Source: Corynebacterium hansenii (GTDB lineage Bacteria; Actinomycetota; Actinomycetes; Mycobacteriales; Mycobacteriaceae). Taken from it: a stretch of 64,000 nt of DNA. Under the pieces are notes generated by a model. It did not search any database. It was not told the origin of the DNA and saw only the letters and a list, made by a program, of their open reading frames with translations. The DNA lies in assembly GCF_030408795.1 (NCBI RefSeq), contig NZ_CP047211.1, positions 310,001 through 374,000 on the forward strand, read 5' to 3'. A program made the position numbers and the translations under genes. Positions 7,547-15,512 of the stretch are shown here, piece after piece (position 1 is the first letter of the stretch; each line of letters begins with the position of its first letter).

Positions 7547-8520
7547 TGCGGCGGACCCGATCCGGACGCGCGGCCACGCGGGAATCCCCGGCGCGGCGGC
7601 TCGGGCGGCGCTTCCTGGGCCGCCTGGCCCTGCTGGCGGGAGTGCTGGCGCTGGTGTTCGCCGCCGTCGACATGCTGCCCGGATCGGCGGCCAAGGGGGT
7701 ACTCGGGGCGAACGCGACGGATGACGCCGTCCACGCGAAGAACCTGGAGCTCGGGCTCGACCGGGCGTGGCCGATCAGGTTCCTGCGGTGGCTCGGCGGA
7801 CTGTTGTCCGGCGACATGGGCACCTCCATCCGGGGCCGGCGGGTCGGCGAACTCGTCGCCGCCGCGCTGCCGGAGACGATGATCCTCGTCGGCGCGGCCG
7901 TGCTCGTCGCGGTGCCGTGCTCGGTGGCGCTGGGCGCATGGTGGGCGACGTCGGCGGGGCGCCGTGCGCGGCGATCGGCGGACGCGCTCACGACCACCGC
8001 GATCGCCGTGCCCGAGTTCGTCATCGCGACCATGCTGGTGGTCCTCTTCGCCTTGCTTCTCGACGCCTTGCCCGCCGCGACGATCGTGACCGCCGATGGT
8101 TCGATCGCCGCGCCCGACATGAGGGTGTTGCCGGCCCTTGCGCTGGTCATTCCCCAAATCGGCTGGAATGGCCGGGTGGTGCACGCCGCCGTCGCCGATC
8201 ACGTGGGCGATCCGCATGTCACGCAGGCCATTCTCGACGGCGTGCCGCCCCGGCGGGTGTTGCTCCATCACGTTTTGCCGATGGCGCTGCCGACGATCGC
8301 CGCGTCGGCGGCCACCTCCACCGGGATGCTCGTCGGCGGCGCCGTCGTCGTGGAGACCGCGTTCAACCACCCCGGCATCGGCAACCTCCTGTCCTCGGCG
8401 GTGGCGGCGAAGGATTCCGTCACCGCCGCCGCGATCGTCGCCGTCGTCGGCATCCTCATCGCCTGCGTCCTCACCGCCTCCGATGCGGTGCGGGTCGCCG
8501 TCACGGGGCGCGCCGCATGA
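7531..8520 (+). CDS. ABC transporter permease (OppB/DppB type)
   Basis: First membrane subunit of the importer, 329 residues. An N-terminal segment at ~29-45 (LALLAGVLALVFAAVDML) is followed by the family pattern GSAAKGVLGANATDDAVHAKNLELGLDRAWPIRFLRWLGGLLSGDMG, written here only as landmarks at residues ~50-95. The binding-protein-dependent transport signature is near residue 240, in the segment ILDGVPPRRVLLHHVLP, where the EAA loop contacts the ATPase. GTG 7531 was chosen because GGAGAAAGC lies just upstream; GTG 7546, formed with the stop of the previous gene, is an alternative. It overlaps the binding protein by 16 bp and the second permease by ATGA. Confidence 0.88.
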   Translation: MARVVVRRTRSGRAATRESPARRLGRRFLGRLALLAGVLALVFAAVDMLPGSAAKGVLGANATDDAVHAKNLELGLDRAWPIRFLRWLGGLLSGDMGTSIRGRRVGELVAAALPETMILVGAAVLVAVPCSVALGAWWATSAGRRARRSADALTTTAIAVPEFVIATMLVVLFALLLDALPAATIVTADGSIAAPDMRVLPALALVIPQIGWNGRVVHAAVADHVGDPHVTQAILDGVPPRRVLLHHVLPMALPTIAASAATSTGMLVGGAVVVETAFNHPGIGNLLSSAVAAKDSVTAAAIVAVVGILIACVLTASDAVRVAVTGRAA

Positions 8521-9329
8521 GCGCCGGGGTCATTCGAAGGTGCGTGCCGGCGCTGGCCGTCGCGCTTTTCGTCATCGGCGGATTCCTCCGCGGAAGGTTC
8601 TCGGACGGTTTCGACGCCGGTGCCGCGACGGCCGTCCCCTTCCTCGGCCCGTCGGCGGAGCACCTGCTCGGCACCGACAAACTCGGGCGCGACGTCCTCG
8701 ACCGGCTGCTCGTCGGGGGAGCGGGGCTGCTGGCGGTGGCGCTCGTCCTCGCCGCGGCCGTCACCGCGCTGGGCGCGGTGCTCGGCGCGTTGGCCGCGCT
8801 CCGGCCGGCCGCCGACGCCGGCCTGCGGTGGCTCACCGATGGGGCGGTGCTGATTCCCGCGGTGCTCGCGATGCTGGTGCTCGGCGCGGCCCTCCCCGAC
8901 GCCGGGTTCACCGCCATCGGAATCGCCGGGGTGGTGCTCGGCACCCCGTACGCGGCCAAGGTGTTCCAATCCGCGGCGGCGGTCGCCGTGATGAACGGGC
9001 ACGTCGAAGCGGCCGAGGGGATCGGCGAATCCCTGCCCCGCCTGATCTTCGCGGAGGTGCTGCCGATGCTGCGGCAGACGATCATCGCGGTCTTCGGGCT
9101 GCGCCTGGTCGAGGCCACGTATCTGGTGTCCACCGCGGCTTTCCTGCACATTCCCACGGGGCTGGCGGAAACGAATTGGGCGCAGTCGGTGCGCGACAAC
9201 GGCGCGGGCCTGCTGCTGAATCCGTGGGCGGCCCTCGCCCCGGCTCTGGCCATCGCCGCCGCCTCCATCGCGGTGCTGGCGGCCACCCGCGGGCAACCCG
9301 GGTCCGGACGGGCGGAGGTGGGCGGATGA
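8517..9329 (+). CDS. ABC transporter permease (OppC/DppC type)
   Basis: Second membrane subunit, 270 residues, slightly short for OppC. It has an N-terminal segment at ~9-24 and the OppC hallmark HLLGTDKLGRDVLDRLLVGG at residues ~50-70, followed by four to five more hydrophobic segments. The EAA-like loop is near VEAAEGIGESLPRLIFAEVLP (residues ~162-182). Start ATG overlaps the previous stop (ATGA) and its own TGA overlaps the next ATG, so all subunits are probably translated in series. It pairs with the upstream permease to form the channel. Confidence 0.88.
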   Translation: MSAGVIRRCVPALAVALFVIGGFLRGRFSDGFDAGAATAVPFLGPSAEHLLGTDKLGRDVLDRLLVGGAGLLAVALVLAAAVTALGAVLGALAALRPAADAGLRWLTDGAVLIPAVLAMLVLGAALPDAGFTAIGIAGVVLGTPYAAKVFQSAAAVAVMNGHVEAAEGIGESLPRLIFAEVLPMLRQTIIAVFGLRLVEATYLVSTAAFLHIPTGLAETNWAQSVRDNGAGLLLNPWAALAPALAIAAASIAVLAATRGQPGSGRAEVGG

Positions 9330-10801
9330 CCTCCGTCAATGCCTCGCTGCCGAAGACCGCGCGGCTGACCCGCCGGCTCACGGTCGCGGACTTCTCCGTC
9401 ACGGCGGGCGGCCGGACGCTGCTGCCGCCGGTGAACCTCGACGTGGGCGCGGGCTCCGTCGTCGCGGTCACCGGCGCTTCGGGGTCCGGGAAGTCGACGT
9501 TGTTGCGCGCGATCCTGGGCGAGCTGCCGGACGGGGCCTCGGCCGCGGGGTCCATCGCCGTCGATGGCAGGGACCCCCTGGCGCTCGCCGAGCGGGAATT
9601 GCGCGACTTCCGCGGGACCGCGGTCGCGTACGTGGATCAGGATCCCGCGACCGCCCTCAACCCGACGCATTCGGTGAATCGGATACTCCGGGAAGTGTCC
9701 GCGGGGCGGCATTCGGCGCGCGAACTGGCGGATCTGGTCGGACTGGATCACCGTCTTCTGCGCCGCCGCATCGGGCAGTTGTCCGGGGGCCAGCAGCGCC
9801 GCGTCGCCCTGGCCCGCGCGCTGTCCAAGGATGCCGGACTGATCCTGGCCGATGAACCGCTCGCCGGGCTCGACCCGCGCGCCCGCGTGCGGATCGTGGA
9901 CATGCTGCGCCGCATCGCGGACGAGCACGGCCATGCCATCGTGGTCACCGGCCATCTGATCGACTCCGACCCGCAGGTGCGCGCGCGACTCGACGACGTC
10001 GCGTGCATCGCCCGCCCGTTGGCGCCCGCATCCGGCGGTTCCGGGCGATCGGGCTTGACGACGGAACCGCGGGACCGGCACACGGCCGACTCGCCGGAGG
10101 GTTCTCCGGATCATCCCGGTGGTGGGGCGCAGGTCCTCGACGCGATGCTCCGGACGGTCGCGGCTCCGGATGGGCGGATCATCGCGGATGCCGTCGGCGT
10201 GACCGCCGCGGCCGGCGAAGTCCTCGGGATTTGCGGGGACTCCGGCTGCGGAAAGACGACCGTCGCCCGCGCGCTCGCGGGATGGGACCGCTGCGACGGG
10301 ACGATTCGGGTGGATGGCAGGGAGCTGCCCTCGAGCCGGCGCAGGCCGCGGAAGGACCGCCACCTGGTTCAGCTGGTGCCCCAGGACACCCGGGGCACGC
10401 TCGATCCCCGGCGCAGCGTGGAGTGGATCCTCGGGCGCCCGCTCGAGCTGAGAAGCGGAAAGCGCGCCGGGCGGGAGCGGATCGTCGATCTCCTCCGCGC
10501 CGTGGGCCTCGATGATGCGGTCCTCGCCGCTACCCCTCCGCGGCTATCGGGAGGCCAGCGGCAGCGCGTCGCCATCGCGCGCGCACTCGCCGCCGGGCCG
10601 CGGGTGCTCGTCTGCGACGAGGCCACGTCGGCGCTCGACGCGGCGAATTCGGAGCGAATCGGCCGTCTGCTCCGGGACCTGGCCCGCGACCGCGGGATCG
10701 CGGTGCTGGTCATCAGCCACGACCACGGCTTCCTGGCCCGCTGGTGCGATCGGGTCGTGGACGCGGGGGCCGAGTGGAAGCCCCGCGAACGCGGCGTTTA
10801 G
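9326..10801 (+). CDS. Fused two-domain ABC transporter ATPase (OppD-OppF type)
   Basis: A single 491-residue chain carrying both nucleotide-binding domains that OppD and OppF normally provide separately. Domain 1 has Walker A GASGSGKST (~52-60), Q-loop VDQDPATALNPT, signature LSGGQQRRVALARAL and Walker B LILADEPLAGLD. Domain 2 (from ~residue 270) has Walker A GDSGCGKTT, signature LSGGQRQRVAIARAL, Walker B VLVCDEATSALD and the H-loop His in ISHDHGF. Both sites look competent for ATP hydrolysis. A linker rich in Gly, Ser and Pro (~232-262) joins the halves. It is the last gene of the importer operon, and its stop overlaps the stop of the converging DUF2993 gene. Confidence 0.92.
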   Translation: MTSVNASLPKTARLTRRLTVADFSVTAGGRTLLPPVNLDVGAGSVVAVTGASGSGKSTLLRAILGELPDGASAAGSIAVDGRDPLALAERELRDFRGTAVAYVDQDPATALNPTHSVNRILREVSAGRHSARELADLVGLDHRLLRRRIGQLSGGQQRRVALARALSKDAGLILADEPLAGLDPRARVRIVDMLRRIADEHGHAIVVTGHLIDSDPQVRARLDDVACIARPLAPASGGSGRSGLTTEPRDRHTADSPEGSPDHPGGGAQVLDAMLRTVAAPDGRIIADAVGVTAAAGEVLGICGDSGCGKTTVARALAGWDRCDGTIRVDGRELPSSRRRPRKDRHLVQLVPQDTRGTLDPRRSVEWILGRPLELRSGKRAGRERIVDLLRAVGLDDAVLAATPPRLSGGQRQRVAIARALAAGPRVLVCDEATSALDAANSERIGRLLRDLARDRGIAVLVISHDHGFLARWCDRVVDAGAEWKPRERGV

Positions 10802-11637
10802 CGGTACTCGATCGCCGAGATGCCGGACAGCGCGATGTCGCGGCCCTCGAGGGTCACGGTCACGCCGCGCTCGGTGACGGCGACGTCCTTCACCGTGAAG
10901 CCGTGGCCGATCTGCTGCGCGGGGCCCGCCACGGCGGCCTCCGCGAAGCGGGAGATCATCCCGGAGACGTCGACGCCCAGGACGGAGCCGCCCTCGACCT
11001 CCGCGGTGACGCCGCCGTCGCGGACGACGGGGCGGATGTCGACGGTGGCGATGCCCCCGGAGAACTCGGCGGTGAGCACGCCGCGGTCCGGGTGCGGGGT
11101 CAGGTTGGTCAGGCGGACGGCCGAGGACACGATGTCCTCGAGGATGTTCCCCGAACCGCCGGCGGCGTCGGAGACGCGAATGTTCGCCTCGGCGATCATC
11201 AGGTCCGGCGGCAGATCGGACACGACGTCCACCTTCGCCGCCACCGGATCGCTCGTGTTCGACACGTCGACGTCGGTCAGCGTCACGGTCGCCGCCGGCG
11301 ACCCCTTGATGGACGGGGTGCCCTTGTCGCCGCGCGGATCGTCGATCTTCAGCGTCGACGGGGTCTTCAGGTCCATGCCGCCGAGCTTCTTGGTCAGCAG
11401 GGCCATCAGCACCGGGTTCGAGCCGAAGGACGTCTCCACGTCCTCCGTCACCTCCACGCCGCGGGCCCGCTCATGCTCGCGGAAACCGTCGGAGATCTCC
11501 TTGCCCAGGAACATGCGCACGGCGATTTCACCGGCCACCAACACCAGGGCGATCACGAGCACGACGCCCACGATCGTCCCCACCGGGTTGCCGCGTTTCT
11601 TGGACTGATTCGTTCTGGCGTTCCTCTTGGCGTTCAC
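10798..11637 (-). CDS. DUF2993 (LmeA-like) membrane-anchored lipid-binding protein
   Basis: A 279-residue protein with a Lys/Arg-rich N-terminus (NAKRNARTNQSKKRG) and one hydrophobic helix at ~20-38 (GTIVGVVLVIALVLVAGEI), so it is anchored with its body outside. The body is rich in beta-type stretches, as in DUF2993: TPSIKGSPAATVTLTDVDV, VDVVSDLPPDLMIAEA, GVTVTLEGRDIALSGI. In mycobacteria the family member LmeA binds phospholipids and supports lipomannan elongation; a similar envelope role here is inference. The start codon is GTG (11635-11637). The neighbouring DUF2505 and murB genes also concern the envelope. Confidence 0.75.
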   Translation of the reverse strand: MNAKRNARTNQSKKRGNPVGTIVGVVLVIALVLVAGEIAVRMFLGKEISDGFREHERARGVEVTEDVETSFGSNPVLMALLTKKLGGMDLKTPSTLKIDDPRGDKGTPSIKGSPAATVTLTDVDVSNTSDPVAAKVDVVSDLPPDLMIAEANIRVSDAAGGSGNILEDIVSSAVRLTNLTPHPDRGVLTAEFSGGIATVDIRPVVRDGGVTAEVEGGSVLGVDVSGMISRFAEAAVAGPAQQIGHGFTVKDVAVTERGVTVTLEGRDIALSGISAIEYR

Positions 11638-11692
11638 GAGTCACAGCATGGCGGAAACTCGCCGCCGGGGCCAACGGGTGCCCCGGACATGG

Positions 11693-11722
11693 AAAAACCC
11701 GCGCGCCGGGCGGGCACGCGGG
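11693..11722 (-). terminator. Rho-independent terminator of the DUF2505 gene
   Basis: On the minus strand CCCGCG (11717-11722) pairs with CGCGGG (11698-11703) across a GC-rich loop and is followed by five T (11693-11697). It lies downstream of the DUF2505 gene and before DUF2993, so the two minus-strand genes are probably separate units. Confidence 0.55.
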
Positions 11723-11749
11723 CAGGGGCCGTCGCAAAGCGACGCGGAG

Positions 11750-11769
11750 CCGGGGCCGATCGGCCCCGG
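11750..11769. repeat. 20-bp perfect GC palindrome
   Basis: CCGGGGCCGA and TCGGCCCCGG form an uninterrupted palindrome just 3' of the DUF2505 stop. It has no T-run of its own and may help the nearby terminator. Confidence 0.6.
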
Positions 11770-11784
11770 CCGGGAACGGGGGAA

Positions 11785-12288
11785 CTAGGCGTTCTTGGCC
11801 AGGTACTCCTGCAGGATGCCGGCTTCCTTCTGGAAGAGGCCGTCGACCGCGCCGGCGACCTTCGGCTCCAGGACGGCGCCCATCATCGGCACGTTCACGG
11901 TGACGTCCGCGCCGGTGACGATGGCCGAGCCGTCGCCCGCCGGGGTCAGCTTCTGGGTGCCGGAGAAGGTCACCGGCATGCCCGTGACGTCGGCGTCGAC
12001 GGTGGCGTCGGCGGAATCGCCGGCCAGCGGGCCCCAGGAGATCTTGCGCACGACGATCAGGTCGTTCTTGATCAGGGTCTTCACGGCGTCCGGCAGGGCG
12101 TCCGTGGCCAGGGTCTGCTTGAGCTCGACGTTGATGCGGTCGCCCTCGTTGTCGAAGGAGACGACCTCGCCCGCGGGCGTGGAAAGGTTCTCGGCCAGGT
12201 ACGTCCAGTAGGCGACGTCCGACAGGGCCTCGTGGACCTTGGCGGGGGCGTAATTGACGTTGGCGGTGATCTCGGTGTGGGAAGCCAT
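11785..12288 (-). CDS. DUF2505 family protein (START/polyketide-cyclase-like fold)
   Basis: A 167-residue soluble protein. The N-terminus MASHTEITANVNYAPAKVHEALSDVAYW and the pattern of alternating strands (INVELKQTL, ADATVDADVTGMPVTFSG) fit the helix-grip fold of DUF2505, related to SRPBCC lipid-binding proteins. A C-terminal long helix (VAGAVDGLFQKEAGILQEYLA) would cap the cavity. The ligand is unknown. The ATG at 12288 was chosen over an in-frame start 10 codons earlier because TAGTAT lies exactly 7 nt upstream and the earlier start would run into murB. It shares its tiny promoter with murB, as Rv0481c does with Rv0482 by position. Confidence 0.8.
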   Translation of the reverse strand: MASHTEITANVNYAPAKVHEALSDVAYWTYLAENLSTPAGEVVSFDNEGDRINVELKQTLATDALPDAVKTLIKNDLIVVRKISWGPLAGDSADATVDADVTGMPVTFSGTQKLTPAGDGSAIVTGADVTVNVPMMGAVLEPKVAGAVDGLFQKEAGILQEYLAKNA

Positions 12289-12306
12289 GCCCCCGATACT
12301 AACGTG
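12289..12306. promoter_or_regulatory. Shared bidirectional -10 element of DUF2505 gene and murB
   Basis: Only 18 bp separate the two starts. The plus strand reads GATACT at 12295-12300, 6 nt before GTG 12307. The minus strand reads TAGTAT at 12301-12296, 7 nt before the DUF2505 ATG. The two hexamers overlap by five bases, so one AT-rich patch would melt for both directions and both mRNAs would be leaderless. Confidence 0.45.
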
Positions 12307-13452
12307 GTGGACGTGCACGAATCAGCCTTGACGCGAATCTCCGGTGTTTCCGGGGCCGAAATCGACCACGACGTGGCTTTCCGCGATCTGACCACCCTGC
12401 GGATCGGCGGGAAACCCGCCGCCGCGGTGCGCTGCGCGACCGTCGACGCCGTCGTGGACGTCGTCCGGGAGCTCGACTCCGCGGGCGTGCCGCTGCTGAT
12501 CGTCGGCGGCGGCTCGAACCTCGTCGTCGCCGACGACCCCGGCGACGTGGTGGCGGTGATCATCGAGGCCGACGCCGTCGTGCTGGGCACGTCCGGCCAC
12601 GGCCTCGACGTCGACGGCGCGACCGTCGAGGCGGAGGCCGGCGCGGTGTGGGACGACGTCGTGGAGATGTCCGTCGCCGCGGGTTTCGGCGGCCTGGAGT
12701 GCCTGTCCGGCATCCCCGGCTCCGCGGGCGCGACGCCGGTGCAGAACGTCGGCGCGTACGGGGCGGAGGTGTCCTCGACCCTGGAGGCCGTGCGCCTGTA
12801 CGACCGCCGCACCGGCGTCGACGAATGGGTCTCGCCCGACTCGCTCGAGCTGGCGTACAGGTACTCGAACCTGAAGTTCACCGCCCGCGCGGTCGTGCTG
12901 GCGGTGCGCTTCCGCCTGACCGTTGACGGCCTGTCCGCGCCGCTGCGCTACGGCGAGCTGGCCAAGCGCCTGGGCGTCGGCCCGGAGGAGGGCGCGTCGG
13001 GCCAGGCGCGCCGGCCGGTGGCCGACGTCCGCGAGGCGGTGCTGGCCCTGCGCCGCGGCAAGGGCATGGTGCTTGACGACGCCGACCACGACACCTGGTC
13101 GGCCGGGTCGTTTTTCACCAACCCCATCGTCGGCGAGGCCGAAGTCGAGGTCGTGCGCGGGCGCGTCGCGGAGAAGTGCGGTGCCGGGGTCGCCGAGTCG
13201 ATGCCGTCCTACCCGGGCGGCAAGCTGTCGGCGGCGTGGCTCATCGAGCGCGCGGGCTTCCCGAAGGGACATCCGGGCGACGGAGCCCCGGCCCGCTTGT
13301 CGACGAAGCACACCCTGGCGCTGACCAACCGGGGAGACGCCACCGCGGCCGACCTCATCGCCCTGGCCCGGGAGATCCGCGACGGCGTCCGCGACGCATT
13401 CGGCGTGACGCTGGTGCCCGAGCCGGTGTGGATCGGCGCAGAGCTGGACTAG
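12307..13452 (+). CDS. murB: UDP-N-acetylenolpyruvoylglucosamine reductase MurB
   Basis: Reduces UDP-GlcNAc-enolpyruvate to UDP-MurNAc with NADPH, the second committed step of peptidoglycan synthesis, in the cytoplasm. The 381 residues hold the FAD-binding region (TTLRIGGKPAA, LLIVGGGSNLVVAD) and the catalytic parts LECLSGIPGSAGATPVQNVGAYG, AYRYSNLKF, and AGSFFTNPIV with the active-site Ser. The proton-donor Glu lies near the end (VPEPVWIG). It is a type I MurB. Starts GTG 12304, 12307 and 12313 are all in frame; 12307 best fits the leaderless spacing. A 10-bp GC hairpin at 13459-13490 lies between it and the converging acyl-CoA synthetase gene. Confidence 0.95.
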   Translation: MDVHESALTRISGVSGAEIDHDVAFRDLTTLRIGGKPAAAVRCATVDAVVDVVRELDSAGVPLLIVGGGSNLVVADDPGDVVAVIIEADAVVLGTSGHGLDVDGATVEAEAGAVWDDVVEMSVAAGFGGLECLSGIPGSAGATPVQNVGAYGAEVSSTLEAVRLYDRRTGVDEWVSPDSLELAYRYSNLKFTARAVVLAVRFRLTVDGLSAPLRYGELAKRLGVGPEEGASGQARRPVADVREAVLALRRGKGMVLDDADHDTWSAGSFFTNPIVGEAEVEVVRGRVAEKCGAGVAESMPSYPGGKLSAAWLIERAGFPKGHPGDGAPARLSTKHTLALTNRGDATAADLIALAREIRDGVRDAFGVTLVPEPVWIGAELD

Positions 13453-13458
13453 GGGTTC

Positions 13459-13490
13459 GCCCGGCAGGCGGCGTCCGCGACCTGCCGGGC
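13459..13490. terminator. Hairpin between converging murB and acyl-CoA synthetase genes
   Basis: GCCCGGCAGG (13459-13468) pairs perfectly with CCTGCCGGGC (13481-13490) around a 12-base loop. No T-run follows on either strand, so termination by the hairpin alone is uncertain. Confidence 0.45.
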
Positions 13491-13510
13491 CACGACCCGG
13501 GGCGTGAGGA

Positions 13511-15280
13511 TCAGCGCTTTCGCGGCGCCAGCGAGTCGACCGTCTGGCCGGAGTCCTCGAGCTGCTTCAGAAGAACGTCGCGCACGTCGCGGCGTCGGAC
13601 CTTGCCCATCTGGTCGCGCGGCATTTCATCCAGGTGGAAGAACGCCCGCGGCACCTTGTAGCCGGTCAGGTTCTCGCGGGCGTGGGCGCGGTAGGCCTGG
13701 ACATCCAGGTTCGCGTAGTCGCCCAGGGCCACGGCGGCAACGACGAGCTCGGAGCCGTCCTCCTTGGGCAGGCCCACGACCGTCGCGTCGACGATGTCGG
13801 GGTGCTCCAGCAGGACCTCCTCAACTTCGGCGGGGTAGACGTTGAAGCCGCCGGTGATGATGACCTCCTTGATGCGCGCCACCAGGCGCAGGAAGCCGTC
13901 GGCCTCCATCACGCCGACGTCGCCGGTGCGGTACCAGCGGCCGCCCGCCGCGCCGTCGGGCCCGTCGGTGAAGGACGCCTCGGTCTCCTCGGGCCGGTTG
14001 AGGTAGCCGGCGAAGATCTGCGGGCCGCGGACGATGACCTCGCCCTCCGAGCCGTCCGGGACGTATTCGGTGGGGTTCTCGGGGTCGACGACGGCGACGT
14101 CGGTGTCCGGGAACGGGATGCCCACGTAGCCGGGGCGGCGGTTGCCGTCCATCGGATTGCCGACGATGATCGGCGACGTTTCGGTCAGGCCGTACCCCTC
14201 CACCAGGCGGCCGCCGGTGAGGCGCTCCCACTTCTCGACGGTCGACACCGGCAGCGTCGCGGCGCCGCAGAACGAGTACTTCACGCCGGTGATGTCGATG
14301 TTCTTCTCTTCGGCGGTGGCGATGATCTTCTCGTAGAGCGTCGGCACGCCGGGCACCCACGTCGGCCGGTGGTTCTTCATCACCTTCATGATCAGATCCA
14401 TCTCGGGCGCCGGGACCAGGACGAGTTCGGCGCCGATGAGCATGGCCAGGTTGTTGACGATGGTCAGGCCGTAGGCGTGGAAGAGGGGGAGCACGCCGAG
14501 GACGGTTTCCTTCTCCTCGCCGAGCCCGGGCACCCATGCTTCGCCCATGAGGATGTTGGCCACCAGCCCGCGGTGCTTGAGCTGCGCGCCCTTCGGAGTG
14601 CCGGTGGTGCCGGAGGTGTACATGATCACGGCGACGTCGTCGACGCCGATGTCGGTGGGGGAGACGATGTCGCGCCCGTCGCCGCCGACGCCGTCGCCGA
14701 GCACGGCGTCGAATCCCATCACCTGCGGCGCGGGGGAGTGGAGCTTGTCGCGGGAGGCCTTGAGGGCGGGCAGCGGCAGCTTCAGGGCGGTGCGCATGAG
14801 CCAGGGCAGGTCGCGGCGCATGTCCACGCCGATGATCGTCTCCAGCGGGGTTTCGCGGCGCAGTTCCTCGAGCACGGGGACGGTCTTGTCCCAGCAGATG
14901 GCCACGCGGGCGCCGTGGTCCTTGAAGGGGTGGCGCAGTTCGTGGGCGGTGTAGAGGGGGTTGTGCTCGATGACGATCGCGCCCAGGCGCAGCACCGCCC
15001 AGTAGGCGATGACGTGCTGGGGGCAGTTGGGCAGCACCAGCGCGACGTGGTCGCCGCGGCGCACGCCGAGGGCCCGCAGGCCGGCGGCGGCGCGGCGCAC
15101 CTGCTCGTCGAACTCGGCGTACGTCCAGCCCCGGCCGAAGAACCGGAGCGCGGTGCGGTCCGGGTGGCGGTCGATGGTCCGGTCGTAGACGTCGATGAGG
15201 GTGGTGTCCCCGTAATCGAGATGGGGCGTGGTCCATTCCGGGTAATGCTCGAGCCAGGTCCTGTTGGCCGATGCGCTCAT
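13511..15280 (-). CDS. Long-chain fatty acyl-CoA synthetase (FadD type)
   Basis: Activates a fatty acid to acyl-AMP and then acyl-CoA. The 589 residues contain the AMP-binding P-loop YTSGTTGTPKG (221-231), the A5 motif EGYGLTETSP (361-370), the ATP-ribose Asp in YRTGDVG near residue 460, the hinge region LRLVARIKEVIITGGFNVYPAEVE, and the catalytic Lys in MGKVRRRDV close to the C-terminus. All core motifs are intact. The ATG at 15280 has GAAGGAGG upstream at good spacing; the frame stays open further up without homologous sequence. It stands alone between murB and mshA. Chain-length preference cannot be read. An unusually AT-rich stretch (15296-15332) upstream probably holds its promoter. Confidence 0.9.
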   Translation of the reverse strand: MSASANRTWLEHYPEWTTPHLDYGDTTLIDVYDRTIDRHPDRTALRFFGRGWTYAEFDEQVRRAAAGLRALGVRRGDHVALVLPNCPQHVIAYWAVLRLGAIVIEHNPLYTAHELRHPFKDHGARVAICWDKTVPVLEELRRETPLETIIGVDMRRDLPWLMRTALKLPLPALKASRDKLHSPAPQVMGFDAVLGDGVGGDGRDIVSPTDIGVDDVAVIMYTSGTTGTPKGAQLKHRGLVANILMGEAWVPGLGEEKETVLGVLPLFHAYGLTIVNNLAMLIGAELVLVPAPEMDLIMKVMKNHRPTWVPGVPTLYEKIIATAEEKNIDITGVKYSFCGAATLPVSTVEKWERLTGGRLVEGYGLTETSPIIVGNPMDGNRRPGYVGIPFPDTDVAVVDPENPTEYVPDGSEGEVIVRGPQIFAGYLNRPEETEASFTDGPDGAAGGRWYRTGDVGVMEADGFLRLVARIKEVIITGGFNVYPAEVEEVLLEHPDIVDATVVGLPKEDGSELVVAAVALGDYANLDVQAYRAHARENLTGYKVPRAFFHLDEMPRDQMGKVRRRDVRDVLLKQLEDSGQTVDSLAPRKR

Positions 15281-15512
15281 GAGGTGCCTCCTTCGTAACC
15301 TACGAGAGCGTAACTTATCATCATTTCCATATTTCCGGGAAGGGGCCCCGCGGTCGCTCCCCACGCCCCCAAGTCTCCGCCAAACGCCGTTTTCCCGCCG
15401 TGACCGTGGGCACCCGCCGCGCGGACGCGCGCGCGGGAAAAGCGCTCCGGCCGGGCGGTGAGACGGTGAAGGGCGTTTGCGGACCCCGCTTGACGACGGG
15501 CATTGTGGAGCC

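Noticed and set aside
15281..15340. Operator for the acyl-CoA synthetase (GTAAC repeated about 15 bp apart)
   Set aside because: Two 5-base copies are too short to distinguish from chance in an AT-richer promoter patch.
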